A DNA stretch of 8,852 bases from Oscillospiraceae bacterium. Lineage in GTDB: Bacteria > Bacillota > Clostridia > Oscillospirales > Oscillospiraceae. Both the position numbers and the translations under genes were made by a program. How positions within the stretch are numbered: position 1 is the stretch's first letter; each line of letters starts with the position of its first letter. Below, piece after piece: positions 1 to 6,606 of this stretch. Where the stretch lies: the NCBI GenBank assembly GCA_016296045.1, contig JAEDKB010000053.1, positions 1-8,852 on the forward strand, read 5' to 3'. The notes beneath the pieces are model-generated. The model did no database searches. It saw only the letters and a list, made by a program, of their open reading frames with translations, and was not told the DNA's origin.

Positions 1-1569
1 ATGCACGCTTTCGACTATCGTTATGTAGGCTCCGGCAAAATTGTCGTCCGCCGCAGCGAGGAGGGTGAAACGCTGACCACACTGGACGGAACCGTCCGCG
101 ATCTGACTGCCGGCATGCTCGTCATTGCCGACGGTGAAAAACCCATCGGTCTGGCCGGCATTATGGGCGGCGAGAACAGCGAGATTGTTTCCGATACCGT
201 AGACGTTGTTTTTGAATCCGCAAATTTTGACGGCACTTCCATCCGTCAGACCGCACTGGCTCTCGGTATGCGTACCGAGGCTTCCGGAAAATTCGAAAAA
301 AACATCGATCCCCTGCTCACGGTTCCCGCCGTCAACCGCGCCTGCGAGCTGGTTGAGCTTCTGGGTGCCGGCGAAGTGATGGACGGCATCATCGATGTCA
401 TCAACTATGTGCCCGAGCCCCGTGACCTCACCTTAGAGCCGGAGCGTATCAACGCACTTCTCGGAACCGATATTTCCGAATCGGAAATGGTGGAATATCT
501 GCGCCGTCTTGAAATTCCCGTAGAGGGCAGAACAATTCATGTCCCCTCCTGGCGTCCCGATCTGGTGCAGACCGCAGACATCGCTGAGGAAGTCGGCCGT
601 CTGTTCGGCTACAATGAAATTCCGACCACATCGTTTAAAGGCGTTGCTTCCGAAGGCGGCTATACCGGCACAATGAAGCTGGAAAATCTGACCGGCTCCG
701 TATGCCGCAGTCTCGGCTACAGCGAAATTCTGACCTATTCCTTTGTCTCCCCCGCTGTCTTCGATCAGATTCGTCTTCCTGCCGATTCTCCGCTTCGCAA
801 GGCAATGCGCATCCAAAATCCCCTCGGCGAAGACGCGTCCATTATGCGCACGATTGCACTTCCGTCCATGCTTGCAATTCTTTCCAGAAACAGCGCATAT
901 CACAACAGCGCCTGCAAGCTGTACGAGATGGCAAAGGTCTATCTGCCGAAGGACGGCACTGTTCTTCCGGACGAGCCGAAGCATCTGGTGCTCGGAACCT
1001 ACGGCGAGGGCGAGGACTTCTTCACCATGAAGGGCGAAATCGAAGCAATTTTTAAAGGAATGAATGTGAAGAAGGCGGCATATACTGCGGTAAAGGACAA
1101 TCCTTCTTATCATCCCGGTCGCTGCGCAAAGATTACCGTTGATGGTGTCGAGGTTGGTGTGTTCGGTCAGGTTCATCCGCTGGTTGCGAAGAATTATGAT
1201 ATTGACAGCGAAATCTATGCCGCAGAGCTTGATTTTACTGCTCTGTCCGGTCTTCTGGCACCTGCCGCCACTTATGTCCCGCTGCCAAAATATCCCGCTG
1301 TCAGCCGTGACATCGCAGTCGTTTGCGACGAAGCGCTGACCGCTGCCGAATTGGAAGAGTGCATCCGCTCCGCCGGCGGAAAGCTGCTGCGTGATGTCCG
1401 CCTGTTTGATATTTATCGGGGCAAAGGCATCGACGAGGACAAGAAGAGCATGGCCTTCAGTCTGCTCCTGCGTGCCGATGACCGCACGCTGACCGATGCG
1501 GATTCTGACGGCGTCATGTCTGCCGTATTATCTGCATTGGAACAGAAATTTGATGCAAAATTGAGATAA
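1..1569 (+). CDS. pheT: Phenylalanine--tRNA ligase beta subunit, 3' part (5' end outside window)
   Basis: This is the C-terminal 522 residues of the beta chain of the alpha2-beta2 cytoplasmic enzyme that charges tRNA-Phe with phenylalanine; the full chain is usually near 800 residues, so about a third is missing to the left. The ATG at position 1 is an internal Met, in the family's (L/M)HAFD segment, not a start. Visible in order: the end of the B3/B4 domain with VIADGEKPIGLAGIMGG (41-57) and SGKFEKNID (95-103); the B5 domain (about 141-208) with VPSWRPDL and ADIAEEVGRLFGY; the catalytic-like core (about 210-420); and the C-terminal ferredoxin-fold anticodon-binding domain (about 428-521) starting at PLPKYPAVSRDIAVV. 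The reading frame is intact to TAA. pheS would be expected upstream. No strong hairpin terminator follows; the next gene has its own promoter candidate. Identification is secure from several family motifs. Confidence 0.97.
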   Translation: MHAFDYRYVGSGKIVVRRSEEGETLTTLDGTVRDLTAGMLVIADGEKPIGLAGIMGGENSEIVSDTVDVVFESANFDGTSIRQTALALGMRTEASGKFEKNIDPLLTVPAVNRACELVELLGAGEVMDGIIDVINYVPEPRDLTLEPERINALLGTDISESEMVEYLRRLEIPVEGRTIHVPSWRPDLVQTADIAEEVGRLFGYNEIPTTSFKGVASEGGYTGTMKLENLTGSVCRSLGYSEILTYSFVSPAVFDQIRLPADSPLRKAMRIQNPLGEDASIMRTIALPSMLAILSRNSAYHNSACKLYEMAKVYLPKDGTVLPDEPKHLVLGTYGEGEDFFTMKGEIEAIFKGMNVKKAAYTAVKDNPSYHPGRCAKITVDGVEVGVFGQVHPLVAKNYDIDSEIYAAELDFTALSGLLAPAATYVPLPKYPAVSRDIAVVCDEALTAAELEECIRSAGGKLLRDVRLFDIYRGKGIDEDKKSMAFSLLLRADDRTLTDADSDGVMSAVLSALEQKFDAKLR

Positions 1570-1603
1570 ACAAAATATTTCCGCAAAGTTTGCCTTTTTT
1601 CAC

Positions 1604-1632
1604 TTTACTTTGGCGAATATTTGGTATATGAT
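1604..1632 (+). promoter_or_regulatory. Sigma-A-like promoter for the ireB unit
   Basis: TTTACT at 1604-1609 and TATGAT at 1627-1632 are separated by exactly 17 nt. The -10 box differs from TATAAT at one position and the -35 box from TTGACA at two. Transcription would begin near 1639, just ahead of the AAAGGAGG ribosome binding site at 1647-1654. The site lies in the 93-nt gap after pheT, so ireB need not depend on pheT transcription. Confidence 0.55.
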
Positions 1633-1662
1633 TAAGAAAATGAAGCAAAGGAGGCGTGCGTT

Positions 1663-1908
1663 ATGGATCAAAACACCCTAAAATTTACGGTCCCCGTGGA
1701 TACAAACGATGAAATGAAGCAGATTCTTACCCAGGTTTATTGCTCTCTTACGGAGAAAGGTTATAATCCCATCAATCAGATCGTCGGCTACATTCTCTCG
1801 GAAGATCCTACCTATATCACCAATCACAACAACGCTCGCAGCCTCATCTGCAAGCTCGACCGCGACGAACTGCTTCAGGAGCTTGTTCGCCACTACCTTT
1901 TTGATTAG
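1663..1908 (+). CDS. ireB: IreB family regulatory phosphoprotein (UPF0297)
   Basis: An 81-residue protein matching the small IreB/UPF0297 family over its whole length; the family is usually 80-90 residues. The recognisable core is the central segment with [19 protein letters not shown] (32-50), then [12 protein letters not shown] and a C-terminal ELVRHYLFD. In Enterococcus faecalis IreB is a target of the Ser/Thr kinase IreK, phosphorylated on N-terminal threonines, and negatively influences cephalosporin resistance. Here Thr5 in MDQNTLKF is the candidate equivalent; that is inference. The start is fixed by AAAGGAGG at 1647-1654, 8 nt before ATG. In many Firmicutes this gene sits between alaS and ruvX; here it follows pheT and is followed 14 nt later by a gene I do not recognise. 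The protein is soluble with no signal peptide or membrane segment. Confidence 0.93.
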   Translation: MDQNTLKFTVPVDTNDEMKQILTQVYCSLTEKGYNPINQIVGYILSEDPTYITNHNNARSLICKLDRDELLQELVRHYLFD

Positions 1909-1922
1909 TTTTGGAGGTTTCT

Positions 1923-2213
1923 ATGTCCGATACAAAAGAATTCCTGATGTACAAGGGTCATCCCTTGATGCGTAAGGATAATCTGATTTATTACGGCTCC
2001 ATGGCTGACGAATATATCGTCATGCTTCAGGTGCTGGAATCGAAAAAGCTGGAGGATATTGACCTTGCCACAAAGGTCTCCGTTCAGCTTCAACTGACCG
2101 ATCCGAATGCGAAAGCACGCGACCGTGTTGTGAAAAAAAGTGAAAAAGACGGCTTTTATTCCGCGCTGGATGTCGGATGTGTCTGGCTGGAACGTGCTCT
2201 GAACGCAAAGTAA
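1923..2213 (+). CDS. Conserved-looking hypothetical protein, 96 aa, downstream of ireB
   Basis: I do not recognise the family. The ATG at 1923 is chosen because GGAGG (1913-1917) lies 5 nt upstream; a TTG at 1911 in the same frame overlaps this ribosome binding site and is unlikely to be used. The protein begins MSDTKEFLMYKGHPLMRKDN and has a central stretch GSMADEYIVMLQVLESKKLEDI that looks like an amphipathic alpha-beta segment, then a basic region with RDRVVKKSEKDGF and a C-terminal helix ending WLERALNAK. There is no signal peptide, no clear membrane helix and only one cysteine. It starts 14 nt after the ireB stop and ends before a strong terminator, so the two genes form one transcription unit. 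Linkage to ireB suggests a role near the same signalling pathway, but nothing in the sequence shows it. Intact frame, codon use like its neighbours and a good ribosome binding site make it a real gene. Confidence 0.85.
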   Translation: MSDTKEFLMYKGHPLMRKDNLIYYGSMADEYIVMLQVLESKKLEDIDLATKVSVQLQLTDPNAKARDRVVKKSEKDGFYSALDVGCVWLERALNAK

Positions 2214-2250
2214 ACCGTTCTTATACAAAAATCTGATAAGTCAGTATCAA

Positions 2251-2285
2251 AAATCCGCTCTTCGTAAGAAGAACGGATTTTTTTT
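2251..2285 (+). terminator. Rho-independent terminator of the ireB unit
   Basis: AAATCCGCTCTTC (2251-2263) pairs with GAAGAACGGATTT (2268-2280) around a GTAA loop, with one C/A mismatch in the stem, and is followed directly by a run of T to 2285. This closes the ireB and 96-residue gene unit, 37 nt after the second stop codon. Confidence 0.9.
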
Positions 2286-2425
2286 GCATTTCTGTACATA
2301 CTGTTACTGATTTATGGCAATCAACAATCAAAATGGATCCTTCCATTTTCATTGCGCGAAGCTCACCGGATTCATGGAGAAATATTTATCAAGAATCGGT
2401 ATCACTCAGTTTTGGGAGGGAACGT

Positions 2426-3445
2426 ATGGAATCAGCACATCGCGGTAAACAGAGCATTGTTTTTATGCAGCCGCCTGCGATTTTATCCTACGCATCCATC
2501 GCAGGGAAAAAAGAAGCGGCAGGGCCATTGGGCAAAACTTTTGATTATGTCTCCGATGACACAAAATTCGGGCAAAAGACTTGGGAAAAAGCAGAAACAC
2601 AGATGCAAAAATCCGTCATGCAAATGGCTTTGCAGAAAGCCGATATGAAAGAATCCGATCTGGACGCGGCTTTTCTCGGCGACCTCTTGAACCAGTGCGT
2701 CGGCTCCTCTTTCTCCATGCGAAACAACGGCGTTCCGACCTTCGGGCTGTACGGCGCTTGTTCCACCATGGCCGAAAGTCTGCTTTTAGCCGGCATGACG
2801 ATCAGCGGAGGCTTCTGCCGCACTGCTCTGGCGCTGTCCTCCTCTCATTTTGCCTCCTCGGAGCGGCAGTACCGCTTTCCGCTTGGATATGGCGGGCAGA
2901 GAACGCCCACCGCACAGTGGACTGTTACGGGCGCCGGTGCAGTCATCCTCGGTCAGAACGGGAACGGGCCATATCTGACCAACGCCACAATCGGGACAAT
3001 TGTCGATATGGGCATCAAAGACGCTGCAAATATGGGTGCGGCAATGGCACCGGCCGCTTATGAAACGCTGAAAGCGCATTTTGATGATCTATCCGTCGCT
3101 CCCGAAGATTATGACCTGATTGTCACAGGCGACCTCGGAAAGCTTGGGCACCAGATTGTTAACGATCTGTTCTCAAAGGACGGTGTAGAGCTTGGAAGCC
3201 GATATCAGGATTGCGGTATGCTGATTTTTGATTTGGAGAAGCAGGACGTGCATTGCGGAGGCAGCGGCTGCGGCTGCAGCGCAAGCGTGCTTTGCGGCTA
3301 TCTTCTCGGAAAAATGCAGCGTCATCAGCTAAAACGGCTTTTATTCTGCGGTACCGGCGCGCTTCTCTCTCCCCTGACGACCCAGCAGGGAGAATCCATT
3401 CCGTCCGTCTGTCACGCAGTCAGCATTTGCACAGAGGGAGGTTGA
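2426..3445 (+). CDS. spoVAD: Stage V sporulation protein AD
   Basis: A 339-residue SpoVAD, close to the family's usual length. SpoVAD has a thiolase-like fold, binds dipicolinic acid and is part of the SpoVA system that moves Ca-DPA into the forespore during sporulation and out during germination. Family features seen: TFDYVSDDTKFGQKTWEKAE (38-57), GLYGACSTMAESLLLAG (107-123) with Cys112 at the thiolase-like position, SSHFASSERQYRFPLGYGGQ (139-158) followed by RTPTAQWTVTGAGA, DMGIKDAANMGAAMAPAA (194-211), VTGDLGKLGHQI (233-244), and the cysteine-rich CGGSGCGCSASVLCGY (277-292). The start at 2426 has GGGAGGG (2414-2420) 5 nt upstream. An in-frame ATG at 2333 would add 31 residues with no ribosome binding site and no family resemblance, so it is rejected. 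spoVAE follows 5 nt after the stop. The expected upstream partner spoVAC is absent: only a terminator and about 140 nt of spacer precede the gene. Forespore sigma-G control is expected for the family, but I see no convincing sigma-G promoter here. Confidence 0.96.
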   Translation: MESAHRGKQSIVFMQPPAILSYASIAGKKEAAGPLGKTFDYVSDDTKFGQKTWEKAETQMQKSVMQMALQKADMKESDLDAAFLGDLLNQCVGSSFSMRNNGVPTFGLYGACSTMAESLLLAGMTISGGFCRTALALSSSHFASSERQYRFPLGYGGQRTPTAQWTVTGAGAVILGQNGNGPYLTNATIGTIVDMGIKDAANMGAAMAPAAYETLKAHFDDLSVAPEDYDLIVTGDLGKLGHQIVNDLFSKDGVELGSRYQDCGMLIFDLEKQDVHCGGSGCGCSASVLCGYLLGKMQRHQLKRLLFCGTGALLSPLTTQQGESIPSVCHAVSICTEGG

Positions 3446-3450
3446 GCGGA

Positions 3451-3804
3451 TTGGATTATTTAAAAGCATTTTTGATCGGTGGCATCTTTTGTGTCATTGG
3501 TCAAATACTGATTGACAAAACAAAGCTGACACCGGCAAGGATCCTTGTAAGTTATGTTGTGGTCGGTGTTTTTCTCGGCGCAATCGGCGTCTATCAAAAA
3601 ATCGTTGACTTTGCAGGCGCGGGTGCAACGGTTCCCTTGACCGGCTTTGGAAATACCCTTGCCAGCGGTGTGAGGGAAAGCATTGACAAAGACGGATTCC
3701 TCGGAATTTTTACCGGCGGCTTAACCGCAACGGCCGGCGGAATTGCCGCAGCGGTCGTTTTCGGCTGGCTTGCCGGACTGATTTTCAAGCCCAAAGACAA
3801 ATAA
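3451..3804 (+). CDS. spoVAE: Stage V sporulation protein AE (SpoVAE/SpoVAEb membrane type)
   Basis: A 117-residue hydrophobic protein of the SpoVAC/SpoVAE(b) integral membrane family, near the usual length of about 116. It belongs to the DPA channel of the spore inner membrane, together with SpoVAC and SpoVAD. Membrane segments are visible at about 4-20, 30-50 and 85-112, with the conserved loop GAGATVPLTGFGNTLASGV (56-74) between them and a glycine/alanine-rich last helix ending in KPKDK. The start is TTG at 3451, preceded by AGGGAGG at 3435-3441, which lies inside the last codons of spoVAD; the 5-nt gap suggests translational coupling. No ATG or GTG gives a full-length family N-terminus (MDYLKAFLIGG), so the TTG start is well supported. 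The gene converges on hppA, with 79 nt between the two stop codons. Confidence 0.94.
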   Translation: MDYLKAFLIGGIFCVIGQILIDKTKLTPARILVSYVVVGVFLGAIGVYQKIVDFAGAGATVPLTGFGNTLASGVRESIDKDGFLGIFTGGLTATAGGIAAAVVFGWLAGLIFKPKDK

Positions 3805-3836
3805 CCTGTTGAATCGCCGCCTTTGAATGGGCAACG

Positions 3837-3871
3837 AAAAATGACGGTGAGCCAAAATAGGCTCACCGTCA
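3837..3871 (-). terminator. Terminator of hppA (minus strand)
   Basis: A perfect 12-bp inverted repeat: TGACGGTGAGCC (3842-3853) and its complement at 3860-3871, with a 6-nt loop. On the minus strand it begins 12 nt after the hppA stop and is followed by five T (A run at 3837-3841). The plus-strand side has no comparable T run after the stem, so it suits hppA best, but it may also impede read-through from spoVAE. Confidence 0.88.
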
Positions 3872-3883
3872 AAAACAGACAAA

Positions 3884-6025
3884 TTATTTGAACTTAATCA
3901 AGTGAATGCTGTTGAATACGGAAACCAGCGTGTTGGCAACGGTGGACATACTCTTGATGAAGATATCCAAAGCAACGCCGACCACATCCTTGCGGGTATC
4001 ACCAATGGTATCGCCGGTAACAGCCGCTTTATGAGCCGCGGAGCCCTTTCCGTGACCTTTGACCGCGCCGGACTCAATATACTTCTTTGCATTGTCGAAT
4101 GCACCGCCGGAATTGCCCATAAAGATTGCACGGGGAATTGCAACAATCGTCGCACCGATGAGCAGGCCGCCGACGAACTCTACGCCAAACAGCAAACCGC
4201 CGACAACGGGGATCAGCAGTGCCAGAACGGAAGGAAGCAGCATCTTACGGAGCGCCTGTTTGGTCGCAGTGGCGATCATTCGGTTATAGTCAGGCTTCAC
4301 CTTGCCTTCCAGAACACCGGGGATAGACAGCAGTCTGTCGCCGTCGTCTGCCATGATCTTTGCCGATTCAATCGTGTTATCGGTAAGCAAAGCAGAGAAG
4401 TATTCGATCAGAGCACCGCCGAGAATACCGCCGGCAATGACCCAGAAGCTTGCAAAGTTCAAAACGAGCTCCTGTCCGGCGCCGATATAACTGGAAACAT
4501 AAGCAACGATCAAGGACACCGTAGCAAACGCCGCAGAGCCAATTGCAAAGCCCTTGCCGATTGCCGCGGTCGTATTGCCGACGGAATCGAGCTTATCCGT
4601 AATTACACGGACCTTGGCATCCAGATGGCAGGATTCCGCAAGACCGCCGGCATTGTCGGCGATAGGTCCGAATGCGTCAATGGAAACCGTCGCACCGACA
4701 AATGCAAGCATGCCAAGTGCCGAAAGCGCAACGCCGTAAATGCCGCAGACAAAGCCGGCAATGATCAGAGCAATCGCAATCAGCAAAATGGGCAGCAGGC
4801 AGGAACGAGAACCGATTGCGTCACCCTTTGTAACAACAAAAGCCTCGCCCTCAGACGCAATCTCCGCCAGTTTTCTGGTGGGTTTAAAATCGGTAGAGGT
4901 GTAATACTCGGTAATGGAACCAATGGCAACGCCGCTGCCAATGCCGAGAACTGTAGACAGCCACGGAGACAGCCAGCCCAGCTTGAAGTTGTCGGGAAGC
5001 AAAATGCCATCCTTTTTAAACAGAAGCCAGCTTGCGGCAAGGCCGAGCAAAATAGTGCATCCGGCAGAGATCCAAGTGGCAAGATTGAGTTCCTTAGAGG
5101 GATTTTCACCCATTTTCTTTATGGCAGCAAAGCCCAGACCCAGCAGACAGCTAAGCAGACCGGCACCGGCAAGAATTACAGGGAACAGTGATGCGACCTT
5201 AAAGATTTCTTCGCTGATCTCGCCACGGACAAACAGCATACCGGCAATCATAACCGCAGCAGCCATGGTAGCAACAAAGCTTTCGAGAAGGTCGGAGCAG
5301 TTGCCGGCGATATCGTTGACGTTGTCACCGATGAAGTCTGCAACCACGTTGGGAACGCGGGAGTCATCCTCCGGCAGATCGTGGCGGATTTTTGCAAGAA
5401 TGTCGGAAGAAATATCCGCCGCTTTGGTATAGTTGCCGCCTGCGACACGATTGAACATGGCAACAACAGAGCAGCCGAGAGAATAAGTCGTAACTCGGAT
5501 CAGGCACGGCGTAATGCCGGTTAGACCGACATCGATCAGACCATGACCGGAAAGGCTGAGCGTTTCGGTGTTCACCGGAGAGATGATAAGCACCAGTACG
5601 AAGCCCAGCATACCGAAAGCCTGAACCGCAAGACCGGAAATGCTGCCGCCTGCAAGCGCAACCTTGACCGTTTCTCCGATGGACAGACTTTCACGAGCCT
5701 TGTTGGCAGTACGGACGTTTGCATAGGTAGCGCTGCGCATACCGAGGATGCAGACGCAACTGCTCATGACAGCGCCCAGAATAAACGTAAGGCCGCTGCC
5801 CCATTCAACAAACAGGGAGAACAGAAGTGCAACCAGCACAGCAACAATCGAAATCGTCCTGTACTCGGTCTTCATAAATGCGGAGGCGCCGCTGCGAATA
5901 ATTCCCGCCATTTCTGCCATTTCTTCCGTTCCTTCCTTCATCGCACGGACGTGGAAGTAATTGAAAGCAACATAGCAAAGGGCAAGGACAATGACTGCGA
6001 GCACGATATAGATCAAAATGCCCAT
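3884..6025 (-). CDS. hppA: Membrane-bound ion-pumping pyrophosphatase, K+-dependent type
   Basis: A 713-residue integral membrane pyrophosphatase (usual length about 670-760, 16 membrane helices). It couples hydrolysis of pyrophosphate to outward pumping of Na+ and/or H+ across the cell membrane. Substrate-site motifs are present: GGNYTKAAD (196-204), GDNVNDIAGNCSDLLES (233-249), DAFGPIADNAGG (450-461), GNTTAAIGKGFAIGSAA (483-499), MGNSGGAFDNAKKYIESG (636-653) and GDTIGDTRKD (671-680). Ala487 in GNTTAA, where K+-independent enzymes carry Lys, marks the K+-dependent subfamily. Known Na+-pumping members are K+-dependent, so a Na+ pump is plausible, but the ion cannot be settled by eye. GDTIGDTRKD differs from the more common GDPFKD form. 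The ATG at 6025 has GGAAGGG (plus-strand 6031-6037) 5 nt upstream. It stands alone, convergent with spoVAE, with its own promoter and terminator. It lets a fermenter recover energy from biosynthetic pyrophosphate. Confidence 0.96.
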   Translation of the reverse strand: MGILIYIVLAVIVLALCYVAFNYFHVRAMKEGTEEMAEMAGIIRSGASAFMKTEYRTISIVAVLVALLFSLFVEWGSGLTFILGAVMSSCVCILGMRSATYANVRTANKARESLSIGETVKVALAGGSISGLAVQAFGMLGFVLVLIISPVNTETLSLSGHGLIDVGLTGITPCLIRVTTYSLGCSVVAMFNRVAGGNYTKAADISSDILAKIRHDLPEDDSRVPNVVADFIGDNVNDIAGNCSDLLESFVATMAAAVMIAGMLFVRGEISEEIFKVASLFPVILAGAGLLSCLLGLGFAAIKKMGENPSKELNLATWISAGCTILLGLAASWLLFKKDGILLPDNFKLGWLSPWLSTVLGIGSGVAIGSITEYYTSTDFKPTRKLAEIASEGEAFVVTKGDAIGSRSCLLPILLIAIALIIAGFVCGIYGVALSALGMLAFVGATVSIDAFGPIADNAGGLAESCHLDAKVRVITDKLDSVGNTTAAIGKGFAIGSAAFATVSLIVAYVSSYIGAGQELVLNFASFWVIAGGILGGALIEYFSALLTDNTIESAKIMADDGDRLLSIPGVLEGKVKPDYNRMIATATKQALRKMLLPSVLALLIPVVGGLLFGVEFVGGLLIGATIVAIPRAIFMGNSGGAFDNAKKYIESGAVKGHGKGSAAHKAAVTGDTIGDTRKDVVGVALDIFIKSMSTVANTLVSVFNSIHLIKFK

Positions 6026-6139
6026 AATAACCCTTCCTTTTTTCCGGTACGGATATGTACCTTTTTATGGAGGAAAGCACTGACAGGCGCTTCTCCTTCT
6101 CAAGCAGAAAAAGAGCATTGCCAACTTCCACCCCATTAT
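6026..6139 (-). promoter_or_regulatory. Long 5' leader of hppA
   Basis: From the predicted start of transcription (about 6139) to the hppA start codon there are roughly 114 nt, long for a simple leader. It contains a small hairpin GGTAC/GTACC (plus-strand 6047-6051 and 6057-6061) shortly before the ribosome binding site, and a tiny reading frame of 17 codons starting at 6118 with a weak ribosome binding site. I could not match it to a riboswitch class I know. The leader length rests on the promoter call. Confidence 0.35.
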
Positions 6140-6145
6140 GAAACC

Positions 6146-6174
6146 ATCATACTAATCATCAGCAAAATTGTCAA
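6146..6174 (-). promoter_or_regulatory. Sigma-A promoter of hppA
   Basis: Read on the minus strand, TTGACA (plus-strand 6169-6174) and TATGAT (6146-6151) are separated by 17 nt. The -35 box is a perfect match and the -10 box has one mismatch to consensus. This is the best vegetative promoter in the window and indicates strong housekeeping expression of hppA. Confidence 0.82.
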
Positions 6175-6412
6175 TTGCGAAATGTAATTTCTCGTTATTT
6201 TTGTATAAATTGAACATAATATCCTAAAAAATATTGGCAGGTTGAACAAAATTTTTTTGCAAAAATTTGAAATGTAAAATTGAAAATATACAAACATTCG
6301 ACAACAGCGAATCTGCCGCTTTCGGCACATTCCGCGTTGCCATGTACGCTGCCGTTTGCGCAATATTAATTCAAACGAAGCGCTGCTTCGCTTGCCGCGC
6401 CCGCAAATCGGC
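6175..6412. other. Divergent intergenic region, AT-rich then GC-rich, no gene seen
   Basis: Between the hppA promoter and the promoter candidate of the Asn/Gln-rich gene I find no credible coding sequence. Positions 6180-6300 are strongly AT-rich with long A and T runs. Positions 6300-6412 switch to a GC-rich composition with small inverted repeats: TGCCG/CGGCA with a CTTT loop near 6314-6327, and CGAAGC-GCT-GCTTCG at 6376-6390. The abrupt compositional switch suggests an inserted intergenic repeat or a structured element, but no family is recognised. Confidence 0.4.
6376..6390. repeat. Short perfect hairpin CGAAGC-GCT-GCTTCG
   Basis: A 6-bp perfect inverted repeat with a 3-nt loop in the GC-rich half of the spacer. 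It has no T run and lies about 35 nt upstream of the sigma-G-like promoter, so it is not a terminator of a visible gene. It could be the core of a dispersed palindromic repeat or chance. Confidence 0.35.
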
Positions 6413-6441
6413 GGATAAATCGCTTGTATGAGGGCATACTA
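6413..6441 (+). promoter_or_regulatory. Forespore sigma-F/sigma-G-like promoter of the Asn/Gln-rich gene
   Basis: GGATA (6413-6417) and CATACTA (6435-6441) are 17 nt apart. CATACTA fits the sigma-G -10 consensus (CATAMTA) exactly; GGATA is close to the -35 consensus (GHATR), differing at the second base. Transcription would begin near 6448, about 36 nt before the start codon, and the leader would open with a TGCGG-AAAA-CCGCA hairpin (6446-6459). Control by a sporulation sigma factor is inference from these boxes. Confidence 0.5.
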
Positions 6442-6483
6442 AACGTGCGGAAAACCGCAAAAAGAATATCGGAGGATTTTCAA

Positions 6484-6600
6484 ATGGAAAACCGTAACCA
6501 GAACAACAACCAGAACCAGAACAATCAGAGAAATCAGAACAATCAGAACAACAATCAGAATCGCAACGAAAACAATCAGAACAACCAGAACCGCAAGTAA
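6484..6600 (+). CDS. 38-residue Asn/Gln-rich microprotein
   Basis: A tiny complete gene of 39 codons including TAA. Of 38 residues, 21 are Asn and 9 Gln; the rest are 4 Arg, 2 Glu, 1 Lys and the initiator Met. It starts MENRNQNNNQNQ and ends NQNRK, made of irregular NNQ, NQ and NNNQ units, with no hydrophobic side chain after Met1 and a slight net positive charge. Gene status is supported from three sides: GGAGG (6471-6475) 8 nt before ATG, a sporulation-type promoter candidate upstream, and a perfect terminator beginning 6 nt after the stop. Asn codons vary between AAC and AAT while the residue pattern holds, which argues against a mere DNA repeat. It would be disordered and soluble. I recognise no family. 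Gamma-type small acid-soluble spore proteins are also rich in Asn and Gln, but their sequence motifs are not seen, so a spore role is only a suggestion from promoter and neighbours. Confidence 0.8.
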   Translation: MENRNQNNNQNQNNQRNQNNQNNNQNRNENNQNNQNRK

Positions 6601-6606
6601 ATAAAG

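Noticed and set aside
433..1176. Minus-strand open frame of 247 codons opposite pheT
   Set aside because: Antisense to the pheT catalytic core; no ribosome binding site and no recognisable domain.
1570..1603. Terminator after pheT
   Set aside because: Only an imperfect pairing of CCGCAAAGT with ACTTTGGCG across a long loop is seen, with the T run inside the loop, so it is not a credible Rho-independent terminator.
2275..2303. Possible sigma-G promoter for spoVAD (GGATT-N17-CATACTG)
   Set aside because: Both boxes deviate from consensus and the -35 lies inside the stem and T run of the upstream terminator; not strong enough to annotate.
2333..2425. N-terminal extension of spoVAD from an earlier ATG, or a relic of spoVAC
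   Set aside because: No ribosome binding site before 2333, the 31 residues match neither SpoVAD nor SpoVAC, while 2426 has GGGAGGG at ideal distance.
3902..5191. Long open frame on the plus strand opposite hppA (429 codons), rich in Asn, Gln, Arg and Gly
   Set aside because: It is antisense to a clearly identified pyrophosphatase, has no ribosome binding site or family resemblance, and its composition is what hppA codons give when read backwards.
6065..6118. 17-codon frame in the hppA leader as an annotated gene
   Set aside because: Only a weak, distant ribosome binding site (GGTGG) and no sign of conservation can be seen; kept as an observation, not a gene.
6026..6139. Known riboswitch in the hppA leader
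   Set aside because: I could not identify a consensus core of any class I know; a covariance-model search is needed to decide.
6484..6600. The Asn/Gln tract as a plain microsatellite or CRISPR-like array
   Set aside because: Units are irregular, with synonymous codon changes and no fixed repeat-spacer spacing, and the frame is bracketed by translation and termination signals.
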